Of a stretch of DNA of 64,000 bases, positions 45,471 through 57,510 are shown one piece after another. Source of the stretch: Echiichthys vipera (taxonomy: Eukaryota; Chordata; Actinopteri; Perciformes; Trachinidae); the NCBI GenBank assembly GCA_963691815.1, contig OY829645.1, forward strand, positions 44,804,522-44,868,521, read 5' to 3'. How positions within the stretch are numbered: the first letter of the stretch is position 1; the number at the start of each line of letters is the position of its first letter. The position numbers and the translations under genes are program-made. Under the pieces are notes generated by a model that saw nothing but the letters and a program-made list of their open reading frames with translations, was not told where the DNA came from and did not search any database.

Positions 45471-46742
45471 TTTCCTGCTAACCATCACCTTGCCAGCTGA
45501 AGGAAATCAGATACAGATTGAAATAAATTGTTCAACTTTAATCTCTTGAACTGTGGACTCCCTGCATACAGTCCATAAACCATTGTGTTGTCCAGCCTCT
45601 GCACAGATCTGCTATCACTTGTTTCAGTGCTGTTAGAGTCCAGCAGGGAGCAGCAGAGGCCACACACACTGTTTGTTACACTGCTACCCTTCAGTCCTAT
45701 GGAAATTAATTGACTTTAGCATCTTATTTAAGTTTGGCTGAACTGTGTTGCCACTCTGTTTACAGTGTTCACAGGCTGAGACGTTTATTGTACGATTCAA
45801 TTTGAATTCAAACAAAGTTAATTTACACAATTGACAGAAAAGTACTCCTATATTTATTTGATGAAGGTTAAATTGATAAGAAATGCATTGTGCTTCTACG
45901 TAATTACTTTGTTTATACGGTCTAAACAGTGTTGTATACTAGATTGTATATATATATATAAATATGTATTGTATTGTGTATTACTGAATTAAATACTACT
46001 ACTTCTACTGCCGTGGTTAGAGATCCTGGGGCGGAAGCGACAGTGGACACGTCCCCCTCAATATGAATATTGAAGAACTGCTACAACGTGACTCATAGAC
46101 GCAACAATGCCTCTAGTAAAGTGCGGGACAATAAGCAACGATTCATGAAATACAACATACCGGTTACGGGTCGCTGCTCGTGTGGTCGACCGGTCGGAGC
46201 ACAGAGCAACTTTTAGCATTATTTAGCATTTATTATGTTTTTCTACTTGTTTTTTGAATTGAATTGAATAAATTCTAGTTTATCAACCAAAACAGAGGGC
46301 CGTCGTTAGAAACTGGAGTTAATAATTTGGAGATTTTAACAATGAAGTCATAATAGAATAGGTTGCTGTGAGTCATTATTATATATTTTTTAATTTAAAC
46401 TGTCAACTGTGTTTTCCTTTAGAGGAATAAAAACATAATTTAGTGCATTAAAATCCACCTGAATGCAGAAAACTAAGTGTTTGATGCGCAGAGGAGGACA
46501 ACTAGACCCCCGGTTTAATATGCGTTCCCCCAGTTTTGAAAGGAAATGTCGTCCCTGGACGTTTATTACTCATCTACCAACAAAGGTTTCAGCTCAAACT
46601 CAGTGGAGTGAGTTAGAAGAAATAGAAAAGTTGTTCAGTATCTCAAAGGTTTCTGCTCTAATCAGCTTTTCTCAGTTACTGATGATTGGATCGTCTTCTT
46701 GTGCTATCGTCTTTAAAAAAAGAAAATACAGTATATACGTCT

Positions 46743-46744
<2 letters not shown>
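45471..46744. other. No feature recognised
   Basis: AT-rich intergenic sequence. Confidence 0.4.
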
Positions 46745-46820
<76 letters not shown>

Positions 46821-46952
46821 GCAGCGTTAAACTCAAGCAGACCTAATTAGAAAGTCGGCTCAGATGGGACATGCTGTTATAGTCTCGCCTCATTGGTCCC
46901 TGGGGCCTGTCATTCATGGAGGTGACGTAATGCTGTCTGGCTCTGTCGATCC

Positions 46953-46990
<38 letters not shown>

Positions 46991-46998
46991 CACACACA

Positions 46999-47064
<66 letters not shown>
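46745..47064. repeat. Two long (CA)n tracts
   Basis: (CA)n at about 46745-46809 followed by (AT)n to 46820, and (CA)n at about 46957-47064. Confidence 0.95.
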
Positions 47065-47066
<2 letters not shown>

Positions 47067-47924
47067 CAGACACCTCTAAAATCCAATATTTTGAGTCACT
47101 TGTGGGATGATAAATAATTTAAAGGTTATCTGGATACACTGTTTTTGCCTGCAGGTCAATTAAGTATGTTTAACTGAAACCACAATGCGGGATTATATTT
47201 TGGCAACATATTTTGAGTAACAATATATTATGCTGTGTTTTCATGTTATGTCACAAGACTTGAAGCCACGCTGAAGTTCATTCCACCCCTATTTGTGCTT
47301 TTCACCAACATGAGGGTGAATGAAGACTCGAGATGCCAGTGAAAGGTTTTCTTTGTGACGCCACTGGTGAATTTTTTATCCACTGAAGGCGAACTCATCG
47401 CTTCTTAAAATCTGTCTGTTTTGAAGTTTGGCCAGCCGTCACACACAGTTGACTCCGACACAGTTGCGCTGCGATACCACGCGAAAACAAAACTATACGT
47501 CATGTTCACTGTGAGCAAGTTTCACTGTGAGCAAGTTTCACTGTTCCTCAACTTTCAGTGTAATTAACAAACTTGTGTTGTTTAAATTAAGGATTTGAAG
47601 CAAACTAATAATCTGTTTACACAAATTAGTCATCCATGCAGATGAACCTCGAGTTTTTGTAGCAATCGGAACTGAAATGAAATGTTTGCGTTCAACAACT
47701 TCAACTAGGCTGAACTTTGACATCCACTCGTTGTGACGAAGCCAATAGAAACGCAGCAGACAGCAAGGAATGTTTCATCCATGACCTTGACGTGGCCCGT
47801 CAACACGGAGGAAAAGCTGATAGCGTGTGCATCTGAGTTCCACTGAACTGTACAACACAAGATTACAGTATCAAGACCTCTGACCCTCTTCTTCCTTGCT
47901 GCTCTTATACATGTATATATAAAT
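47065..47924. other. No feature recognised
   Basis: A small local duplication (GTGAGCAAGTTTCACT) lies at 47511-47541; otherwise nothing seen. Confidence 0.4.
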
Positions 47925-48612
47925 CTTACAGCTAGGGCTTACGAGCCCTCAGCTATGTTGTTATTGTTAAGCTGATTTTGTTCTGCTTAATGATGCTGCT
48001 ATAGGCCTAGTCTGCTGGGGGATAATACTTTTCCTGATCCTCTGAGCTTCTCTCCTCTCTGTCTGTATCATTCATGTCTCATCAATGCATGTTACTAATT
48101 CAACTTCTTCCCTGGAGTTGTTTGTGCTTTGTCGTCTCGCAGGTCTCTGCTGATCGTGGTGTTGCCTGCTGCCGTGGTCCTGCATGACGCTTCCTGCTGC
48201 TGTTATAATCTATCACCTTAGCTGTGCTTGTTTCTACTATTCTGCTGTATTAATAAGTCATATTCACATTACTATAGATATTATTACAGTTACTGGAAGT
48301 GTGTCTGTCTCTGTCTTTGTCTCTGTCTTTGTGTCTCTCTGTCCATCTGTCCGTCTTTTCTCTCTCTCTCTCTCCTTCTCTTCCTCTCTCCGGTGCAGAC
48401 AGATGTGCGTCCTCCACAGAGCTGGGTCTGTCTGACGTTCCTGTCTGTTATAGTGAAGGTTTTCAACGCCACCGTACTCTACGGGGGAATTGTTGGGTCT
48501 ATGTAAATCATAAATAAGTCATAGAGTGTGGTCTTTACCTACTCTGTAAAGTGTCCTGAGATAACTTTGGTTATGATTTGGCACTGTAAATAAAATTTAA
48601 TTTAATTGAATA
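47925..48612 (+). repeat. Dispersed repeat R-A, copy 4 (longest, plus strand)
   Basis: Complete-looking copy from GGGCTTACGAGCCCTCAGCT to the TAATTGAAT tail at 48612. It includes the pyrimidine tract (48345-48385) and GTACTCTACGGGGGAATTG. The tail suggests mobilisation by reverse transcription; no protein is coded. Confidence 0.8.
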
Positions 48613-49010
48613 TATCCTTTATTTAACCAGGTAAAAGTCTCACTGAGGGCAGAATTAACAATGTTACAACACTAAACATAAAGAATACAAACAGACACAT
48701 ACAACAGCCAGAGATTAAAGTCAGTGAGCACTATATCCTGTCAAAAAGCAATATAAAAACGCATTTTTACACAGATTAAAACCAGAAACATTCACATAAA
48801 CAAGTGCTTTTTTTCTCATTTCTTTATTTCTTATTAGCAATGTTAGCGCTGTTGCATGCTTCTTATTATGGGACGGATGTGATGGAAAGAAAGTCGATAT
48901 GTTGTTGGTTAAATGTGAGAACTGTATCAATTGTGTTTCTCTGTGACAAGAGGGAGCTTTTCTACGGGAAATCTTTATATAGATATATTTTTTTGTCTTT
49001 TTCTTAATAC
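48613..49010. other. No feature recognised
   Basis: Intergenic spacer. Confidence 0.4.
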
Positions 49011-49684
49011 AGTATCTATAGAATGAGTCCTGACCCCAAGTGAAGGAGTTCAAGTACCTCGGGATCTTGTTCACGAGTGAGGGGACGATGGAGCGTGAGT
49101 TTGGCCGGAGAATCGGAGCAGCGGGGGCGGTGTTGCAGTCGCTCTACCGCACCGTTGTGATGAAAAGAGAGCTGAGGAAGACAAAGCTCTGGATCTACCG
49201 GTCAATCTTGGTTCCTACCCTCACCTGTGGTCATGAAAGCTGGGTCATGACCCAAAGAACGAGGTCGCGGGTACAAGCGGCCGAAATGTGTTTTCTCAGG
49301 AGGGGGGCTGGAGTCTCCCTTAGAGAGAGGGGGAGAAGTTCAGCATCCGTGAGGAACTCGGAGTAGAGCCGCTGCTCCTTAACGTTGACAGGAGCCAGTT
49401 GAGGTGGTTCAGGATCATCTGGTAAGGATGAACCCTGGGCGCCTCCCAAGGGAGGTGTTCCAGGCACGTCCAGCTGGGAGGAGGCCTCGGGGAAGACCCA
49501 GGACCAGGTGGAGAGATTATATCTCCACACTGGCCTGGGAACGCCTCAGGATCCCCCAGTTAGAGCTGGTTAATGTGGCCCGGGAAAGGGAAGTTCGGGG
49601 TCCCCTGCTAAAGCTGCTGCCCCCACGACCCGACCCCGGATAAGAGGCTGAAGATGAGATGAGATGAGATGAGTATCTATAGAA
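49011..49684 (+). mobile_element. LINE 3' fragment, copy F, with target-site duplication
   Basis: AGTATCTATAGAA at 49011-49023 and 49672-49684 flanks the best-preserved copy. It starts at TGAGTCCTGACCCCAAGTGA and reads KEFKYLGILFTSEGTMEREF, RELRKTKLWIYRSILVPTLT, then in a second frame REVFQARPAGRRPRGRPRTR and WRDYISTLAWERLRIPQ. The order matches the ORF2 C-terminal half of a fish LINE, probably RTE/Rex3-like. (GATGA)n tail. Confidence 0.92.
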
Positions 49685-49880
49685 AGTCATGATACTCTTT
49701 TGAAATAGTCACTTTTTTTTGTTTTACAGACGGAAATGATAAAACATGAAAAAACTATATTTTTCCAGCATTAATTTACACGTTACATTACATCCTAACA
49801 GCATTCAAGTGATTTTTCTTTTATTTCTGAAAGTAAATAAAAGATGAAAAACTAGAAAAGCAGTGTCAGAAAGTGAAGTA
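49685..49880. other. No feature recognised
   Basis: Spacer. Confidence 0.4.
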
Positions 49881-51375
49881 GGGTGCAAATAGCATGGATG
49901 TGCAGTGCAGTATTAAAAACTACAACAAAAAGTACAAATAAAACACATAATTAAGGCTGCAACTAATGATTATTAGTATTTTTATTAGTTTTAGACACAT
50001 TTCTCATATATATATATATAATATTTAAAAAATATATAAATTATAATCATAAAACACAAAGACAAGGACTGAAACAGACTCTGAAATACAGAATAATTAA
50101 ACATAAATAAAAGGCAAAAAGTACATATAAAAGAGACAGAAAAGTATTTAAATAAATATGAATAATAATAAAAAGCAGGGATACATATATAGGGTGCAAA
50201 TAGCATGGATGTGCAATGCAGTATTAAAAACTACAACAAAAAGTACAAATAAAACACATAATAAGGGCTTCAACTAATGATTATTAGTAGTATTTTTATT
50301 TTTAGACACATTTCTCAGATGTATACAATATTTAAAAAATATATAAATCATAATAATAAATCACAAAGACACTGACTGAAACAGACTCTGAAATACAGAA
50401 TAATTAAACATAAATAAAAGGCAAACACGTACCTATAAAAGAGACAGAACAATATTTAAATAAATATGAATAATAATAAAAAGCTGGGATATATATAGGG
50501 TGCAAATAGCATGGATGTGCAATGCAGTATTAAAAACTACAACAAAAAGAACAAATTAAACACTTAATTAGGACTGCAACTAATGATTAGTATGAGTATT
50601 TTTGTTAGTTTTAGACACATTTTTATATATATATATATAATATTTTTTAATATATAAATCATAATCATAAATCGGAATCACAAGGACTGAAACAGACTCT
50701 TAAATACAGAATAAATAAACATAAATAAAAGGCAAACACGTACTTAAATTAATATGAATAATAATAAAAAGCAGGGATACATATATAGGGTGCAAATAGC
50801 ATGGATGTGCAGTGCAGTATTAAAAACTACAATAAAAAAAGTACAAATAAAACACATAATTAGGGCTGCAACTAATGTTTATTATTAGTATTTTTTCAGT
50901 TTTAGACACATTTCTCCGATGTATAAATCATATTTTTAAATATATAAATCATAATAATAAATCACAAAGACACTGACTGAAACAGACTCTTAAATACAGA
51001 ATAATTAAAAAGTAAATAAAAGGCAAAAAGGCAAAAAAGTACATATAAAGAGACAGAAAAATACTTAAATAAATATGAATAATAATAAAAAAGCAGGGAT
51101 ATAAACAGCATGGATGTGCAATGCAGTTTTAAAAACTACAACAAAAAGTACAAATAAAACACATAATTAGGACTGCAACTAATGTTTATTATTAGTATTT
51201 CTCAGATACATAAATAATATTTTTTAAATATATAAATCACAATCACAAGGACTGAAACAGAGTCTTAAATACAGAATAATTAAACAAGTAATTAAAAGGC
51301 AAAAAGGCAAAAAAGTAAATATAAAGAGACAGAAAAAAAATTAAATAAATATGAATAATAATAATAAAAAATCAC
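49881..51375. repeat. About five tandem copies of a ~305-bp AT-rich unit
   Basis: The landmark GCAAATAGCATGGATGTGCA marks units starting near 49881, 50192, 50498, 50788 and 51100 (spacings about 311, 306, 290 and 312). Each unit has ACAAAGACACTGACTGAAAC-like and AATAAAAGGCAAA segments. Copies differ by indels. Confidence 0.92.
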
Positions 51376-51928
51376 AACAACTAATGATTAATTATATAAT
51401 CAATTAATCAGTCTATTATTCTCTCAATTAATCATTTACTCTTTAAAATGTCAGGAAATAGTGGGAAAAAAATGCTCATCCCAGTGTAAACAAGTGTAAA
51501 GTGATGTATTTTATGTCTTGTTTCGTCCAAAACCCAAATAAATTACAGTTAATGTGATATTAAATTATTTATTATAATGTTTGCATGACAAATTACCTTA
51601 AAGACCTCCTCCAGACATGTTCTATAATGTGTCTGATGTGTTTTTTTCTGCAAAAAAAGTATAATTTAATTAATATTTTCCACATTAAAGTCCTTCGAGT
51701 GTAAAGGAGAAATATGTTTTGAGGCTTTAACCTTTAATTTGCTGTTGTTTACAATATTTTAACATCAATTATAAGTGTGCCAAACCAACCTGGTCTCCAC
51801 TATTAGGACTCTTCTTTATTCATGTGTTAGAAAAACTACAATAATAATAATTAATAAAGAAATAAATAATAATAAAAACTGGCTTGACTGTGAAAAACCA
51901 AAAAAAAGCAAAGTGGAAATTGGAAATG
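51376..51928. other. No feature recognised
   Basis: AT-rich intergenic sequence upstream of pmepa1. Confidence 0.4.
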
Positions 51929-52047
51929 AGAGAGAGAGAGAGAGAGAGAGACACACACACACACCCACAGAGGGGGGGGGAGAGAGAGAGAGAGACACAC
52001 ACACAAACACACACATAGAGGGGTGGGGGGGGAGAGAGAGAGAGAGA

Positions 52048-52080
<33 letters not shown>

Positions 52081-52088
52081 GTGGGGGG

Positions 52089-52183
<95 letters not shown>

Positions 52184-52200
52184 GGTGGGGGGGGGGGGGG

Positions 52201-52240
<40 letters not shown>
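51929..52240. repeat. Modular (GA)n-(CA)n-G-rich compound microsatellite
   Basis: About five repeats of the order (GA)n, (CA)n, then a G-rich GGGTGGGGG-like linker. It ends about 495 bases before the pmepa1 start codon. Confidence 0.95.
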
Positions 52241-52241
<1 letters not shown>

Positions 52242-52377
52242 CCAGACTGTTTAGTCGCCGGTTGCTCGGCTGAAAACACGGAACCATTGAATCTGACGGA
52301 TGATTTCTAACGGAGGAAACCGGACATTGAAACTAGTTAAACTACATTTAACGGCTGCAGCGACACTTGCACCGTAC

Positions 52378-52379
52378 GC

Positions 52380-52455
<76 letters not shown>
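52378..52455. repeat. (GATA)n microsatellite
   Basis: About 19 consecutive GATA units, about 280 bases upstream of the pmepa1 ATG. Confidence 0.97.
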
Positions 52456-52711
52456 TTCGGAGGAAGAGGAGGAGGAGAAATCGGAGAGAGGAGGAGGAGA
52501 GAACCGACACAGGAGGAGGACGCACGGACCGGAGGGGAAGGAGAGAGGAGGCTGGTGGAGAGAAAGAGAGAGAGAGAGAGAGAGAGGAACGAGAAAAAAG
52601 GGAGGATTTTCTGTTTTTTTGGGGGGAGTTTGGTGTGTTTTTTTTGGTCTCCTCTCCTTACAAAAACGCTTTCTCCTCTCCAGCCCTTTTTCTCTGGAGT
52701 TCGTAGCCCTC

Positions 52712-52735
52712 ATGTCTGCTTCTGGGAGGCTTTAA
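52712..52735 (+). other. Upstream ORF (MSASGRL) directly abutting the pmepa1 start
   Basis: ATG at 52712 opens seven codons (MSASGRL) and stops at TAA, 52733-52735. The main ATG starts at the very next base (52736). It would modulate initiation only if the transcript includes it. Confidence 0.6.
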
Positions 52736-52832
52736 ATGTTGAACTTGATGGGTGTTTTAAACGCCACCGCCTCCAATGTCTCCTGTACTTGTAACTGCAA
52801 GCGCTTCACCTCCCTCCAGAGCATGGAAATCA
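52736..52832 (+). CDS. pmepa1: Prostate transmembrane protein, androgen induced 1: first coding exon only
   Basis: PMEPA1 (TMEPAI) is a single-pass membrane protein with PY motifs that recruits NEDD4-family ligases and sequesters receptor-SMADs, dampening TGF-beta signalling; it is itself TGF-beta inducible. Here 32 codons plus one base encode the extracellular N-terminus: an LMGV start, an NVSCTCNCKR cysteine cluster with a potential glycosylation site, and FTSLQSMEI. This order matches vertebrate PMEPA1, which continues ITELEF in the next exon. The exon ends ATC-A with donor GTGAGT at 52833, phase 1, exactly where the next codon (threonine) would be split. The membrane span and PY motifs are encoded outside the window. 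The related LDLRAD4 differs in its N-terminus, so it is less likely. A second in-frame Met is codon 5. Confidence 0.88.
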
Positions 52833-53739
52833 GTGAGTAAACTTCACCTTTTCTCGGTTACTTTGTTGCTTTATGTGTTTCTAATTCACTTGACACCCCG
52901 TGTTTTGGATGCACAAGTGGACGGAGACAGTTTTGCGTTACATGGGCTCAGGATTGAACAACTCCTCACAAGTACAGAAAGGAGGAAATCCGCCACATTG
53001 TTGTAATTTGAGGGTCACTGTTTTATCATATAGGTGGTGTTGACGTTAACCTTTAACCGGTTTGTGATTCATAAAGCTTGGGTTTGAACTTGAACCGAAA
53101 CCGCAAGCTTCCTCTGGTCTCTTTTCCACAGAGCCGACATGAACACACCACCTGTTTTACTTCATTTATATCATTTAAATGCTTTTTGAAATCTGTTTTT
53201 TGTCCACTTCGGAAGCTGAGTTTGTCATAAAGTGTGTTTTTCCTTCCTGTGAAGCCGTTTGGTGTCTGTTTGCGTTTCTATGTGGACGTTTTTTAAGGCT
53301 CGCTTCATTTTTAATGGGTGAACTGTGCCTTTTCTCTGGGTTTCTAACGGTAAAAACACGAGCTTAAGTGTGTTTAAACTACCAGGAACTTAAAGTAGGG
53401 GGCATTGAGCTCTGGATATTGCAGGAAAAGGTGTGTGTGCTCGGTGGAAAAGGGGGAGATGGAAGTTTTGTCGCCGCTTCGTCATTGAGCAAAAGCCAGA
53501 CGTCTGTCTAGCCGTCTGAGCGCGTGCGTGTGTTTATGTGTGCGCGTGCGTGTTCATGTGTGTGGTCGTATCCGGGAAATCCCTGTGTGTGTGTGTGTGT
53601 GTGAGTGTGTGTTTATATATATGAATGTGCTTTTATGTGTAGCTTTGTTGCTAAAGCTAAAGGACTAAAAAGCTCCCTGGGTTAGCGGTTTCTATTCCCT
53701 CAGGGGGACACTGGTTATGTATACAGTTATGATACATTT

Positions 53740-53792
<53 letters not shown>

Positions 53793-53899
53793 AGCTGGGG
53801 TCACTAGCAGGGCTGACTCAGACAGCTTCAGAGCTGAAGGCAGGTTCAACTGTTTGGATAAGGAGATGCATATATGTCAGGACATGTTCAACAAAAGCC
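52833..53899 (+). other. Start of pmepa1 intron 1
   Basis: Donor GTGAGT at 52833. GT-rich stretches lie at about 53520-53620 and (GT)n at 53743-53790. No further exon was recognised. Confidence 0.6.
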
Positions 53900-55476
53900 T
53901 TTCTCAGTTTCTCAGTTTCCCAGTTTCCCAGTTTCCCAGTTTCTCAGTTTCCCAGTTTCCCAGTTTCTCAGTTTCTCAGTTTCCCAGTTTCCCAGTTTCC
54001 CAGTTTCTCAGTTTCCCAGTTTCCCAGTTTCTCAGTTTCTCAGTTTCCCAGTTTCCCAGTTTCTCAGTTTCCCAGTTTCTCAGTTTCCCAGTTTCCCAGT
54101 TTCTCAGTTTCCCAGTTTCCCAGTTTCTCAGTTTCTCAGTTTCCCAGTTTCTCAGTTTCTCAGTTTCCCAGTTTCCCAGTTTCCCAGTTTCTCAGTTTCC
54201 CAGTTTCCCAGTTTCTCAGTTTCCCAGTTTCTCAGTTTCTCAGTTTCCCAGTTTCTCAGTTTCTCAGTTTCTCAGTTTCCCAGTTTCTCAGTTTCCCAGT
54301 TTCTCAGTTTCCCAGTTTCTCAGTTTCTCAGTTTCCCAGTTTCTCATTGTCCCAGTTTCCCAGTTTCCCAGTTTCTCAGTTTCCCAGTTTCCCAGTTTCC
54401 CAGTTTCTCAGTTTCCCAGTTTCCCAGTTTCTCAGTTTCTCAGTTTCCCAGTTTCTCAGTTTCTCAGTTTCCCAGTTTCCCAGTTTCCCAGTTTGTCAGT
54501 TTCCCAGTTTCCCAGTTTCTCAGTTTCCCAGTTTCTCAGTTTCTCAGTTTCCCAGTTTCTCAGTTTCTCAGTTTCTCAGTTTCCCAGTTTCTCAGTTTCC
54601 CAGTTTCTCAGTTTCCCAGTTTCTCAGTTTCTCAGTTTCCCAGTTTCCCAGTTTCTCATTGTCCCAGTTTCCCAGTTTCCCAGTTTCTCAGTTTCCCAGT
54701 TTCCCAGTTTCCCAGTTTCTCAGTTTTCTCAGTTTCTCAGTTTCCCAGTTTCTCAGTTTCTCAGTTTCCCAGTTTCCCAGTTTCTCATTGTCCCAGTTTC
54801 CCAGTTTCTCAGTTTCCCAGTTTCCCAGTTTCCCAGTTTCCCAGTTTCCCAGTTTCTCAGTTTCCCAGTTTCTCAGTTTCTCAGTTTCCCAGTTTCTCAG
54901 TTTCCCAGTTTCCCAGTTTCTCAGTTTCCCAGTTTCTCAGTTTCCCAGTTTCTCAGTTTCTCAGTTTCCCAGTTTCTCAGTTTCCCAGTTTCTCAGTTTC
55001 CCAGTTTCTCAGTTTCCCAGTTTCCAAGTTTCTCAGTTTCCCAGTTTCCCAGTTTCTCAGTTTCTCAGTTTCCCAGTTTTAAAGTTTCCCAGTTTCCCAG
55101 TTTCCCAGTTTCCTAGTTTCCCAGTTTCTCAGTTTCCCAGTTTCCCAGTTTCTCAATTTCCCAGTTTCCCAGTTTCTCAATTTCCCAGTTTCCCAGTTTC
55201 TCAATTTCCCAGTTTCCCAGTTTCCCAGTTTCCCAGTTTCCCAGTTTCTCAGTTTCCCAGTTTCCCAGTTTCCCAGTTTCCCAGTTTCTCAGTTTCCCAG
55301 TTTCCCAGTTTCCCAGTTTCTCAGTTTCCCAGTTTCCCAGTTTCTCAGTCTCCCAGTTTCCCAGTTTCTCAGTTTCCCAGTTTCTCAGTTTCTCAGTTTC
55401 CCAGTTTCTCAGTTTCCCAGTTTCTCAGTTTCCCAGTTTTCCAGTTTCCCAGTTTCTCAGTTTCCCAGTTTCCCAG

Positions 55477-57510
55477 TTTTAAAGTTTCCCAGTTTCTCAG
55501 TTTCTCAGTTTCCCAGTTTCCCAGTTTCTCAGTTTCCCAGTTTTAAAGTTTCCCAGTTTCCCAGTTTCTCAGTTTCCAAGTTTCTCAGTTTCTCAGTTTC
55601 CAAGTTTCCCAGTTTCCCAGTTTCTCAGTTTTAAAGTTTCCCAGTTTCCCAGTTTCCCAGTTTCCCAGTTTCTCATTTTCCCAGTTTCTCAGTTTTAAAG
55701 TTTCCCAGTTTTTTCAGTTTCTCAGTTTCCCAGTTTCTCAGTTTCCCAGTTTCCCAGTTTCTCAGTTTCCCAGTTTCTCAGTTTCCCAGTTTCTCAGTTT
55801 CTCAGTTTCCCAGTTTCTCAGTTTCCCAGTTTCTCAGTTTCTCAGTTTCCCAGATTCTCATTTTCCCAGTCTCTCAGTTTCCCAGTTCCTCAGTTTCCCA
55901 GTTTCCCAGTTTCTCAGTTTCCAAGTTTCCCAGTTTCCCAGTTTCCCAGTTGCTCAGTTTCTCAGTTTCCCAGTTTCTCAGTTTCCCAGTTTCCCAGTTT
56001 CTCAGTTTCCCAGTTTCCCAGTTTCTCAGTTTCTCAGTTTCCCAGTTTCTCAGTTTCCCAGTTTCTCAGTTTCCCAGTTTCTCAGTTTCTCAGTTTCCTA
56101 GTTTCCCAGTTTCTCAGTTTCCCAGTTTCCCAGTTTCCCAGTTTCTCAGTTTCCCAGTTTCCCAGTTTCTCAGTTTCCCAGTTTCCCAGTTTCCCAGTTT
56201 CTCAGTTTCCCAGTTTCCCAGTTTCTCATTTTCCCAGTTTCCCAGTTTCCCAGTTTCTCAGTTTCCCAGTTTCTCAGTTTCCCAGTTTCTCAGTTTCCCA
56301 GTTTCTCAGTTTCTCAGTTTCCTAGTTTCCCAGTTTCTCAGTTTCTCAGTTTCCCAGTTTCCCAGTTTCTCAGTTTCTCAGTTTCCCAGTTTCCCAGTTT
56401 CTCAGTTTCTCAGTTTCCCAGTTTCTCAGTTTCCCAGTTTCTCAGTTTCCCAGTTTCTCAGTTTCCCAGTTTCCCAGTTTTAAAGTTTCCCAGTTTCTCA
56501 GTTTCCCAGTTTCCGAGTTTCCCAGTTTCCCAGTTTTAAAGTTTCCCAGTTTCTCAGTTTCTCAGTTTCCCAGTTTCCCAGTTTCTCAGTTTCCCAGTTT
56601 TAAAGTTTCCCAGTTTCCCAGTTTCTCAGTTTCCAAGTTTCTCAGTTTCTCAGTTTCCAAGTTTCCCAGTTTCCCAGTTTCTCAGTTTTAAAGTTTCCCA
56701 GTTTCCCAGTTTCCCAGTTTCCCAGTTTCTCATTTTCCCAGTTTCTCAGTTTTAAAGTTTCCCAGTTTTTTCAGTTTCTCAGTTTCCCAGTTTCTCAGTT
56801 TCCCAGTTTCCCAGTTTCTCAGTTTCCCAGTTTCTCAGTTTCTCAGTTTCCCAGTTTCTCAGTTTCTCAGTTTCCCAGTTTCTCAGTTTCCCAGTTTCTC
56901 AGTTTCTCAGTTTCCCAGATTCTCATTTTCCCAGTTTCTCAGTTTCCCAGTTCCTCAGTTTCCCAGTTTCCCAGTTTCTCAGTTTCCAAGTTTCCCAGTT
57001 TCCCAGTTTCCCAGTTGCTCAGTTTCTCAGTTTCCCAGTTTCTCAGTTTCCCAGTTTCTCAGTTTCCCAGTTTCCCAGTTTCTCAGTTTCTCAGTTTCCC
57101 AGTTTCTCAGTTTCCCAGTTTCTCAGTTTCCCAGTTTCTCAGTTTCTCAGTTTCCTAGTTTCCCAGTTTCTCAGTTTCCCAGTTTCCCAGTTTCCCAGTT
57201 TCTCAGTTTCCCAGTTTCCCAGTTTCTCAGTTTCCCAGTTTCCCAGTTTCCCAGTTTCTCAGTTTCCCAGTTTCCCAGTTTCTCATTTTCCCAGTTTCCC
57301 AGTTTCCCAGTTTCTCAGTTTCCCAGTTTCTCAGTTTCCCAGTTTCTCGGTTTCCCAGTTTCTCAGTTTCTCAGTTTCCTAGTTTCCCAGTTTCTCAGTT
57401 TCTCAGTTTCTCAGTTTCCCAGTTTCCCAGTTTCTCAGTTTCTCAGTTTCCCAGTTTCTCAGTTTCCCAGTTTCTCAGTTTCCCAGTTTCTCAGTTTCCC
57501 AGTTTCCCAG
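55477..57510 (+). repeat. Higher-order tandem duplication, period about 1,057 bp
   Basis: The variant marks TTTTAAAG at 55477, 55541 and 55629 recur at 56534, 56598 and 56686, each 1,057 bases on. Later marks (CAGATTCTC, CAGTTCCTC, CAGTTGCTC) recur at 1,065, one unit longer. The copies span about 55477-56533 and 56534-57510. Confidence 0.93.

Larger units (their letters stand above)
52241..52735 (+). promoter_or_regulatory. Putative pmepa1 5' UTR and proximal promoter
   Basis: Unique sequence (52241-52377), a (GATA)n tract of about 19 units (52378-52455) and purine-rich sequence lie between the compound microsatellite and the start codon. No TATA box is obvious, and the transcription start is unknown. 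Confidence 0.4.

Noticed and set aside
48228..48517. Open frames within repeat R-A
   Set aside because: They run through the pyrimidine tract and are shared only with other copies of the repeat; no conserved protein features.
51816..52310. Frames of 95-155 codons over the compound microsatellite
   Set aside because: Low-complexity translations of GA/CA tracts.
53717..55546. Long open frame of about 609 codons rich in SQFPSF repeats (and two others in the same array)
   Set aside because: It is a product of an 8-bp unit with no stop codon in any forward frame; all three frames stay open. No gene structure or signal.
55950..56483. 177-codon open frame in the same satellite
   Set aside because: Same cause: stop-free tandem repeat.
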